The position numbers and the translations under genes are program-made. This document shows, piece after piece, positions 42,865 to 49,155 of a stretch of DNA of 64,000 bases (position 1 is its first letter; each line of letters begins with the position of its first letter). The stretch covers positions 1-64,000 of the forward strand of contig CAYVRP010000007.1 in NCBI GenBank assembly GCA_964454025.1. Direction: 5' to 3'. The notes beneath the pieces are model-generated. The model worked only from the letters and a program-made list of their open reading frames with translations, was not told where the DNA came from and made no database searches. Origin of the DNA: JAFGBI01 sp964454025 (GTDB lineage: Bacteria; Myxococcota_A; Polyangia; Polyangiales; Polyangiaceae).

Positions 42865-43737
42865 ATGGGACACCTCGCCGCCGTCGACCCGCGCCCCATC
42901 GGCGTCTTCGACTCGGGCCTCGGCGGGCTCACCGTGGTGCGCGCGATCCTCGCGGCGGTGCCGACGGAGCGGATCGTGTACCTCGGCGACACGGCGCGGG
43001 TGCCCTACGGCACCCGCTCGGCGGAGACGGTGATCCGGTACGCCCGCGCCTGCGCGCGCGTCCTGACGCGCCGGGACATCAAGGCGCTGGTGGTGGCCTG
43101 CAACACGGTGAGCGCGGTGGCGCTCGACCTGCTCCGGACCGAGCTCGATCTGCCCGTGCTCGGCGTGATCGAGCCGGGCGCGCGCGCCGGGGTGCGCGCG
43201 TGCACCGCGGCCGCCGGCGACGCGGGCGGCGCGCCGCTCAAGATCGGCGTGCTCGGCACGCCGGGGACCATCCGCTCCGGGGCCTATCCGCGCGCCGTCG
43301 CCCGCATCACGACCCGGATCGAGGTCGTCGCCCAGCCCGCGCCGCTCCTGGTGCCGCTGGTGGAGGAGGGGTGGACGGAGGGGGAGGTCCCCGAGCTCGC
43401 GGTGCGGCGCTACCTCGAGCCGATCATCGCCGAGGGCGCGGGCGCGATCGTGCTCGGCTGCACGCACTACCCCCTGCTCGCGCCGCTCGTGGTGGCGGCG
43501 GCGCGGGCGCTCGCGGGGCGCTCCATACCGGTCGTGGACAGCGCGGACGCCACCGCCGAGGCAGTCGCCGAGCTGCTCCGCGAGGAGCGGATCCGCCCCG
43601 GCGTCGCCGGGCGCGGCGGCCCTCGCCTGGAGCTGCTCGTCAGCGACCTGCCGGACGGCTTCGCCGCGGTCGCGCGCCGGTTCCTGGGCGATGGGGAGAT
43701 GCCCACCGTGGAGCAGGTGGACGTCGATCCGGCGTGA
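42865..43737 (+). CDS. murI: glutamate racemase
   Basis: Interconverts L- and D-glutamate, giving D-Glu for peptidoglycan; cytoplasmic. The 290-aa protein has the start PIGVFDSGLGGLTVVRAI and the two catalytic cysteines Cys79 (VACNT) and Cys199 (GCTHYP). YLGDTARVPYGTRS is the substrate-binding segment. The start is ATG 42865; an ATG 16 bases upstream is in another frame. A TTGACC lies about 40 bases upstream within a pyrimidine-rich stretch, but no clear -10 follows. Confidence 0.95.
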   Translation: MGHLAAVDPRPIGVFDSGLGGLTVVRAILAAVPTERIVYLGDTARVPYGTRSAETVIRYARACARVLTRRDIKALVVACNTVSAVALDLLRTELDLPVLGVIEPGARAGVRACTAAAGDAGGAPLKIGVLGTPGTIRSGAYPRAVARITTRIEVVAQPAPLLVPLVEEGWTEGEVPELAVRRYLEPIIAEGAGAIVLGCTHYPLLAPLVVAAARALAGRSIPVVDSADATAEAVAELLREERIRPGVAGRGGPRLELLVSDLPDGFAAVARRFLGDGEMPTVEQVDVDPA

Positions 43738-43770
43738 GGGGAAGCGCGGGCGCAGCGCTGCTGCCGGAGT

Positions 43771-44100
43771 TCATCCGCGCGGATGTGCGAGCTTCTGCAG
43801 GGTGGCGAGGATGCGCTGGAGGGTATCCCGCTGATCGGTGCTGAACGCGCAGTACCCGAGCGCAACGGCCATCTTCACGCCCCTCTCCAGCTCCGATGCT
43901 TCGGCCCGCGCCACGCGATACGCCTGGCGCTTGGCGCCACTCGACGCGCCGTAGCCTTCCCCGAGGTTCAGGCCGACCGATAGTAGCGACCGCCGCAGCT
44001 GATCGGCGAACTTCGCGTCGCGCGCTTCGACAGCCGCGAGCTGTGGCTGGAGTGAGGTGGTGAACTGGATGACGAGGGACTGGATCTGCAGCATGTCCAT
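43771..44100 (-). CDS. four-helix-bundle protein of the S23/IVS family
   Basis: About 109 aa. The motif ADQLRRSLLSVGLNLGEGYG and the next helix RQAYRVARAEASELE mark the family of small proteins first found inside 23S rRNA intervening sequences and related to Avd of diversity-generating retroelements. They form pentameric bundles that bind nucleic acid. Here the gene stands alone, not in an rRNA gene. The start is ATG 44100; the upstream frame is Arg-rich and contains the inverted repeat listed next. The physiological role of free-standing members is not known. Confidence 0.88.
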   Translation of the reverse strand: MDMLQIQSLVIQFTTSLQPQLAAVEARDAKFADQLRRSLLSVGLNLGEGYGASSGAKRQAYRVARAEASELERGVKMAVALGYCAFSTDQRDTLQRILATLQKLAHPRG

Positions 44101-44106
44101 CCCCCC

Positions 44107-44204
44107 GCCTCGCCCTCGCCGTGAGTCCAGGCTGGCGCCGCAGGCGCCACCACGAAGTGGCGCGAGCGCAGCCAAGCGGCCTGGACGCACGGCGAGGGCG
44201 AGGC
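44107..44204. repeat. 26-bp inverted repeat with two inner hairpins
   Basis: The arms 44107-44132 and 44179-44204 are complementary over 26 bases with one mismatch. Between them lie a perfect TGGCGCC-GCA-GGCGCCA hairpin (44133-44149) and a CCAC-GAA-GTGG hairpin (44150-44160). The whole could fold as a cloverleaf-like RNA or a DNA cruciform. It starts six bases from the ATG of the S23 gene, so it lies in that gene's leader on the minus strand. Confidence 0.75.
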
Positions 44205-44255
44205 ACACGCGAGCCTGCTGCAGATCCAGTCCCCTGGCACCCACCGTTGTCTGCC

Positions 44256-44327
44256 GGAACCGGGACCGGAACCGGAGCCGGAACCGGAGCCAGGACGGGA
44301 GCTGGAGCCGGCGCCGGAGCCGGGACC
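44256..44327. repeat. twelve tandem hexamers (GGAACC/GGAGCC type)
   Basis: Twelve consecutive 6-base units stay in phase: mostly GGAACC, GGAGCC and GGGACC, with one GGCGCC and two diverged units in the middle. The run lies between the S23 leader and the end of pyrB. Such a run can expand or contract by slippage. Confidence 0.75.
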
Positions 44328-44341
44328 GGCTGCGCGGGGAC

Positions 44342-45283
44342 TCAGGCGCCCACGGGCTGCCCGGGCTCGCGGGCGCAGAGGTAGAGGATGGACATGCGGA
44401 CGGCCACGCCCGCCTCCACCTGCTCCAGGATCACGCTGCGGGGGCCGTCGGCGACGTCGTCGGCGATCTCGACGCCGCGGTTCATGGGGCCGGGGTGCAT
44501 CACGATCGCGTCCGGGTGCGCGCGCTCGAGGCGCGCCCGGTTGAGGCCGAAGACGCGCGCGTACTCGCGGAGGGTGGGGAAGACCGCGCCGCCGAGCCGC
44601 TCCTGCTGGATGCGCAGCATCATCACCACGTCCGCGCCCTCGATCGCGGGCTCGACGCGGTCGTAGACCGGGCAGCCGAGGAAGCGGGTGTGCCGGGGCG
44701 GCAGGGTGCGCGGGCCGGCGAGGCGCACCTCCGCGCCGAGCAGGCGGAAGAGCTGGGCGTCGGAGCGCGCGCCGCGGCTGTGGGCGATGTCGCCGCAGAT
44801 GGCGATGGTGAGTCCGGCGAGCGTGCCCTTCTTCTGGCGGATGGTGAAGGCGTCGAGCAGCGCCTGGGTCGGGTGCTCGTGCATCCCGTCGCCGGCGTTG
44901 ATCACGGCGGCGCGGATGCGGTCGGCGAGGTACTGCGGGGCGCCGGAGGCCGCGTGGCGGAGCACCACCACGTCCGCGCGCATGGCGTCCAGGGTGGCCA
45001 GGGTGTCGCGCAGCGTCTCGCCCTTCTTGGTGCTCGAGGTGGCGACGCTGATGTTCACGACGTCGGCGCTCAGGCGCTTGCCCGCGAGCTCGAAGGAGGT
45101 GCGGGTGCGGGTGGACGCCTCGTAGAAGACGTTGATGATGGTCTTGCCGCGGAGGGTGGGGACCTTGCGCACGGCGCGGCGGTTCAGATCGAGGAACACC
45201 TCCGCGTTGTCCAGGATGCGCTCCGCGGCGGTGCGGCTGAGATCCTCGATGCCGAGGAGGCGGGTGAGGCGGTCGTCGCTCAT
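44342..45283 (-). CDS. pyrB: aspartate carbamoyltransferase catalytic subunit
   Basis: First committed step of pyrimidine synthesis: carbamoyl phosphate plus aspartate gives carbamoyl aspartate. The 313-aa protein has the carbamoyl-phosphate motif STRTRTSFE (57-65), HPTQALLD (137-144) and HPGPMNRG (about 271-278). The ATG overlaps the pyrR stop (ATGA), so it is coupled to pyrR. No pyrI regulatory gene or pyrC follows in this window. The frame upstream of the ATG is pyrR read out of phase. Confidence 0.96.
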   Translation of the reverse strand: MSDDRLTRLLGIEDLSRTAAERILDNAEVFLDLNRRAVRKVPTLRGKTIINVFYEASTRTRTSFELAGKRLSADVVNISVATSSTKKGETLRDTLATLDAMRADVVVLRHAASGAPQYLADRIRAAVINAGDGMHEHPTQALLDAFTIRQKKGTLAGLTIAICGDIAHSRGARSDAQLFRLLGAEVRLAGPRTLPPRHTRFLGCPVYDRVEPAIEGADVVMMLRIQQERLGGAVFPTLREYARVFGLNRARLERAHPDAIVMHPGPMNRGVEIADDVADGPRSVILEQVEAGVAVRMSILYLCAREPGQPVGA

Positions 45284-45831
45284 GGCGGGGGGGGGAAGGA
45301 GGAGGGGCTGGAGAGGGGCTGGACGAGGACGCGGAGGCCGGCCGGCTCCTCGATCAGATCGACGCGCTCGTCCGCGGCCACCTCGAGGGTGCGCAACACG
45401 TAGTCGGGCTGGATCGGGAGCTCGCGCCCGCCGCGATCGACGACGGCCGCGAGCTCCAGGCGGCGCGGCCGCCCGAAATCCATCAGCGCGTCGATGGCCG
45501 CGCGGACGGTCCGGCCCGTGTAGACGACGTCGTCGACCAGGATCACGTGGCGCCCCTCGACCCCGCCGGGGATCTCGCTGGGGCCGATGCGCGGGTTGGG
45601 CAGCGCGGTGGCGGCGTCGTCGCGGTAGAGAGTGATGTCGACGCTGCCGACCGGGACCGCGTGCCCCTCGAGCTCGAGCACCCACCGGGCCAGCGCCTGG
45701 GCCACTGGCACGCCGCCGCGACGGATGCCCACCAGCAGGAGCTGCTCGGCGCCGCGGTGCCGTTCCACGATCTCGACCGCGATGCGGCGGAGCCCCCGCG
45801 ACACGGTTTCGTGGTCGAGGATCTGCTGCAT
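45280..45831 (-). CDS. pyrR: PyrR: pyrimidine operon regulator / uracil phosphoribosyltransferase
   Basis: A 183-aa phosphoribosyltransferase-fold protein with the PRPP loop VILVDDVVYTGRTV (96-109). LLVGIRRGGVPVAQALA and the SVDITLYRDD segment are typical of PyrR. In many bacteria PyrR binds pyr mRNA and causes attenuation at high UMP; it also has uracil phosphoribosyltransferase activity. Here a TAGACG hexamer ends seven bases before the ATG, so the leader may be too short for a PyrR attenuator upstream, though the evidence is weak. First gene of the pyrRB operon. Confidence 0.95.
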   Translation of the reverse strand: MQQILDHETVSRGLRRIAVEIVERHRGAEQLLLVGIRRGGVPVAQALARWVLELEGHAVPVGSVDITLYRDDAATALPNPRIGPSEIPGGVEGRHVILVDDVVYTGRTVRAAIDALMDFGRPRRLELAAVVDRGGRELPIQPDYVLRTLEVAADERVDLIEEPAGLRVLVQPLSSPSSFPPPP

Positions 45832-45949
45832 GGGTAGGCGTCTATCACATCCGCTCCGCGGGTGAACTGCGCGGCGGGGCCCGGCGGGAATCCTCGGGCG
45901 GCCGGGCCGGCGTCGGCGCCAGCGGCCCGGCGGGCCGCCGCGCCTGCGC

Positions 45950-46807
45950 TCAGTGCAGCATCCGCGGCCCGCCGCCGGAGCCGCGCTCGGGATCGGGCTC
46001 CGAGCCCGGCGGCCGCGGCTCGCCGCCGCCCGGGATCACGCGGAGGCCGGAGGCCGCGGCGCGGCTGCGCCGCTGGGCGGCGAGGGCGGCGAGCTCGAGC
46101 TCGTGCGCGCGCAGCCGGAAGGTCAGCCAGAGGCGCCGGAGGGTCATCGGCTCGCCCCCGAGCAGCCACCCGGCGAGCATCCCGCCGAACGGCGAGAGCA
46201 GGCCCGAGGGCGGCATCTCGGCGGCGATCACGGCCAGGACGCTCGCGCCCCCCACGAACAGCACGAGCCCGCGCGAGCTCACGGGCAGCACGAAGAAGAG
46301 GTTGACGATCCGGCCGCGGAAGCTGGTCGCCCAGGCGATCGCGATCGCCTCCACCAGGGGCATCGAGCCGAGCCAGGCGTCCGGGGCGAGGCGGCGGCCG
46401 CGCGCGGTCGGCAACGCGGCCAGCGCGAGCGCCTGCAGGCCGTAGCTGGCCAGCGACGCGCCGAGCAAGAAGAGCAAGAATCGCCGGCTCCCCCAGGTCT
46501 TTTCCAGGCTCGGGCCGAGGAAGTACAGGCCCAGGAGGTTGAAGAAGATCGAGCCGAGCCCCTGCGGCTCGTGCAGGACGGCGGCCGTGACCAGGCGCCA
46601 GAGCTCGAGCTGCCGGAGGGCGTCGGGGCTGCCCGCGCCGAGCGCGTAGATCTGCGCCGCCATCCCGGCGACGCCCTCGGGTCCCCAGTTGATGGCGAGC
46701 GCCAGGACGATCCAGAGCCCGAGCAGGGCGGCGAGGACGGCCGTGAGCGCGGGCCCGGGGCGCGGGAAGGCGCCTCCGCCGAGAGAAAGCTCGTCGCTCC
46801 GGCGCAC
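45950..46807 (-). CDS. rhomboid-fold membrane protein lacking catalytic residues
   Basis: A 285-aa protein with about six helices. It keeps rhomboid landmarks: LWRLVTAAVLHEPQGLGSIFFNLLGLYFLGPSLEK then TWGSRRFLLFLLG (helix 1-2 region) and GGMLAGWLLGG (helix 6). The active-site GxSG is replaced by WLGSMPLVEA and the helix-6 His is absent (SPFGGMLAG). It therefore looks like an inactive rhomboid, comparable in principle to iRhoms or derlins, which bind membrane proteins without cutting. The start is GTG. It is followed by the pyrRB operon in the same direction, about 118 bases away. Confidence 0.75.
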   Translation of the reverse strand: MRRSDELSLGGGAFPRPGPALTAVLAALLGLWIVLALAINWGPEGVAGMAAQIYALGAGSPDALRQLELWRLVTAAVLHEPQGLGSIFFNLLGLYFLGPSLEKTWGSRRFLLFLLGASLASYGLQALALAALPTARGRRLAPDAWLGSMPLVEAIAIAWATSFRGRIVNLFFVLPVSSRGLVLFVGGASVLAVIAAEMPPSGLLSPFGGMLAGWLLGGEPMTLRRLWLTFRLRAHELELAALAAQRRSRAAASGLRVIPGGGEPRPPGSEPDPERGSGGGPRMLH

Positions 46808-46819
46808 GCCGGAGGGTTA

Positions 46820-47815
46820 TCAGCCTTCGCGCGCGTCGTCCACGGCCGGGAGCGGGGCGCAGGTCGCGGTCACCTCGACGCCGCTGGCGACCTTGACGTA
46901 GCAGCGCGTCGCCCCGGCGACGGTGCCGTCGACCTGGAACGCGGTGACGTCGACGCGGACCGTCCGCCCGTCGGCGAGCGCGAGCTGCTCGTCCGCGACG
47001 AGGCGCGCCGGCGCGTCGCAGGGGACGGTGCGGGCGGCGGCGCCGTCGACGGTGAGCCGGACCTCCGCCACCTCGCCCGCCCCGTCCCCGCAGGCGAGAT
47101 CACCGAGCAGCGCCGGGACCGGGACGACGATCGCCGTCTGCGCGGTGCCGCCCGGCGTGGACAACAGCTCGCAGTCCCGCGGGTAGGTGTTCCAGTTCTT
47201 GACGGCGATGGCCGGCTCGCGGCACTCCCACACCCAGGTCGGCTCGCCCACGGCGCCCGTTTCGGGATCCAGCAGCACCGGGGAGCCCTCGGCGAAGGGG
47301 ACCAGATCGTCGCGCGGGTAGCCCTCGACCCGGGCCGTGTAGCGGTGGTCCACGGCGACGAAGGCGAAGCCGACCGGAAGCGCGCAGGGCACCGGTGGGG
47401 AGCTCGGCAGGCGGACCGGATCGCAGGCGCCCGTGCAGCTCACGAATGTCTCCTCCGCGGGCATCACCGCCGGGGCGCCCGCCGCGCCGCCGGCCACCGC
47501 GAGGGTCGCGCCCGCGCCCGCCGTTCCCGTCACCAGGCCGAGGTACTCCCCCTCGGCGTCGTAGGCCCAGCAGCGGTCCTCGCAGACCTCGCTCGAGACG
47601 ACCGGTTCGTCGATGAACGGAGTCGTGTCCGTCAGGGTGGCGACGTAGGTCCGCAGCGCCCCCGGCGCGTCGGCGCAGGTCACGCCCTCGAGCCGCGCGG
47701 GATCGATGGACACCAGCATCGGCCGCTTGAAGGGCTTCTCGTCGGTTTCGTCGCGGCAGGCGGCGGTGAGGAGCAGGCCGAGGAGCGCCGCCTGGCGCAG
47801 GATGCGGAGTCGCAT
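46820..47815 (-). CDS. lipoprotein of unknown function, about 331 aa
   Basis: The signal peptide ends in a lipobox (LGLLLTAAC). The mature part holds at least twelve cysteines in paired positions (VCEDRCWAYD, VSCTGACDP, YPRDCELL, ATRCYVKV, TATCAPL) and beta-rich sequence, which suggests disulfide-linked sandwich domains outside the cytoplasm. No family is recognised. The ATG at 47815 is chosen because the longer frame runs into the repeated, less GC-rich region upstream. The gene ends 12 bases before the start of the rhomboid-like gene, so the two are probably cotranscribed. Confidence 0.75.
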   Translation of the reverse strand: MRLRILRQAALLGLLLTAACRDETDEKPFKRPMLVSIDPARLEGVTCADAPGALRTYVATLTDTTPFIDEPVVSSEVCEDRCWAYDAEGEYLGLVTGTAGAGATLAVAGGAAGAPAVMPAEETFVSCTGACDPVRLPSSPPVPCALPVGFAFVAVDHRYTARVEGYPRDDLVPFAEGSPVLLDPETGAVGEPTWVWECREPAIAVKNWNTYPRDCELLSTPGGTAQTAIVVPVPALLGDLACGDGAGEVAEVRLTVDGAAARTVPCDAPARLVADEQLALADGRTVRVDVTAFQVDGTVAGATRCYVKVASGVEVTATCAPLPAVDDAREG

Positions 47816-48374
47816 GAGCGAGGGCTGCTCTAGCAGGGCCGGGGTTTGGCGAGCAACCTCGACGTGCCGCCCGGCCGAGCCGGTGGCCGAACCCCGGGCC
47901 GCTGCCCTCGCGTGCGCCCCGGCGCGTCCCCGGGGCCGCCCGGGAAGCCGTAAACGCCGCCGAAAGCGGTCGATTCCACAATCATCGAGGTCGATTCCAC
48001 ATACTGACCGGTCGATTCCCCATTGTGATCGAGCGATGCAGGACATGACCCATTGACGACCAGACAGTCCCATCTCAAGACCATCAAACCGGAGCTTCAT
48101 CTCAGCAGATGAACTCTCATGACCGAGCCCATCGTCCGTGATTCGGGGTTAGATCCACGATGCGGGGCTCGCTTCGCACGCGTAGAAGCGCAGAAACACG
48201 TCTGCAAGCCGGAGATTTTGTCCCGCGAGACACGATCCGACACGCGAAGAACATAGAGCCAGGGTTTCAGGACTGCGAGCCATTGCCAGAATAGAAGACT
48301 TCGTCGAGAATGCTGCGGGCTCGAACGCGATGGTCACGGGAGCTTGACCCGGGGCCCCGAGAACGAGGGACCCG
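47816..48374. other. 559-bp non-coding island with lower GC and short repeats
   Basis: From about 47950 to 48340 the sequence is clearly richer in A and T than its surroundings. It contains three 21-bp-spaced repeats (47968-48022). A minus-strand frame from 48391 to 48149 has no motif or ribosome binding site and is not annotated. The island separates the divergent lipoprotein and hypothetical genes and could be the remnant of an acquired element. Confidence 0.5.
47968..48022. repeat. three direct repeats at 21-bp spacing
   Basis: GGTCGATTCCACA occurs at 47968 and 47989, and GGTCGATTCCCCA at 48010, so the period is exactly 21 bases (two helical turns). The spacers are different. The copies lie on one face of the DNA helix, which fits iterated binding sites for a regulator. 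They lie about 150-205 bases upstream of the lipoprotein gene on the minus strand. Confidence 0.75.
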
Positions 48375-49073
48375 ATGGCCACTTCGCTCAACCAGAAGCT
48401 GCAACGCCTGCTCCGGCTGCTCGCGGGCCTGCGCGATCCGCGCGTGGTCGCCGCCGTGCAACGCTACGGCTTCGGCGAGGACGACTACGAGGAGGGGTGG
48501 CGCCTCCTGCGCGCGCCGGTGGCCGCGCGGCTCGACCGCCCGGCGCCGCCGCCCGAGGACCTCGGACTGGAACGGCTCGATCGGTGGGAGAACCGCTGGT
48601 CCGTGGTCATCAAGGCCACGCTCGAGCGCCACCACCCCCGGCTCGCCCAGCAGCTGCTGGCGAACCTCGGGCCGACGAGCGGGGTGCACCTGTTGCACTC
48701 GGTGCCGCGGCTGCTCGACCGCATCGAGGCGCTCGGGCGCGGTCGCGGCGACACCGAGGGCAAGCAGGCGCGCGCGCTCCTCGCGCGGCGCGGGCTCACC
48801 GCCGCGGTGATCGCCGAGGCGCGCGCGGAGCTCGCCCGGCTGAACACGCAGTCCGCGCCGCAGCAGCCGGCGCTCGACCCCGAGGCGGTGGCGGCGGCCG
48901 AGGCGGCGATGTGGGCCTACTACCGGGAGTGGAGCCGGATCCTGCGCCTGGAGCTCCGGGATCGCCGCCTGCTCCGCGAGCTCGGCCTGATCTCCGTGCG
49001 CCGCGCCGCCGGCGCGGACGAGGACGACGAGGAGGAGCCGGCGGCGGCGAGCGAGGGCGCGAGCGCGGGGTGA
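48375..49073 (+). CDS. hypothetical helical protein, 232 aa
   Basis: I do not recognise the family. The protein is mainly helical (NQKLQRLLRLLAGLRDPRVV, RRLLRELGLISVRRAAGA). It has a conserved-looking motif YGFGEDDYEEGWRLLR, a Trp-rich segment DRWENRWSVV and an acidic tail (ADEDDEEEPAAAS). No signal peptide or membrane segment is seen. GAGGGA lies before the ATG. The codon use is like the rest of the chromosome, unlike the less GC-rich island just upstream. It is followed by a membrane-protein gene in the same direction, after about 80 bases. Confidence 0.75.
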   Translation: MATSLNQKLQRLLRLLAGLRDPRVVAAVQRYGFGEDDYEEGWRLLRAPVAARLDRPAPPPEDLGLERLDRWENRWSVVIKATLERHHPRLAQQLLANLGPTSGVHLLHSVPRLLDRIEALGRGRGDTEGKQARALLARRGLTAAVIAEARAELARLNTQSAPQQPALDPEAVAAAEAAMWAYYREWSRILRLELRDRRLLRELGLISVRRAAGADEDDEEEPAAASEGASAG

Positions 49074-49155
49074 CGCTGCGGGGCGCGGGCTCCGGCGCCG
49101 TCGACCGCGACGCGGGCGCGGGGTAATTTTGGCCGCGCTGGGCGCGGGGCGAGGC

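Noticed and set aside
41671..43467. 598-codon open frame on the minus strand across the 41872 gene and murI
   Set aside because: Its product is Arg/Gly/Pro-rich with no motif, and murI with all catalytic residues is on the other strand. Such shadows are expected at this GC content.
44107..44204. tRNA or rRNA intervening sequence
   Set aside because: The fold has nested hairpins but no T-loop or anticodon consensus, and there is no 23S rRNA sequence next to it.
45832..45949. PyrR-binding attenuator upstream of pyrR
   Set aside because: I see no anti-antiterminator sequence or terminator, and a TAGACG box seven bases from the ATG would leave no leader.
47968..48022. possible CRISPR array
   Set aside because: Only three units of 13 bases at 21-base spacing, with 8-base spacers and no cas gene.
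48149..48391. 80-codon minus-strand frame in the less GC-rich island
   Set aside because: No motif, no ribosome binding site, and it overlaps the start of the gene at 48375.
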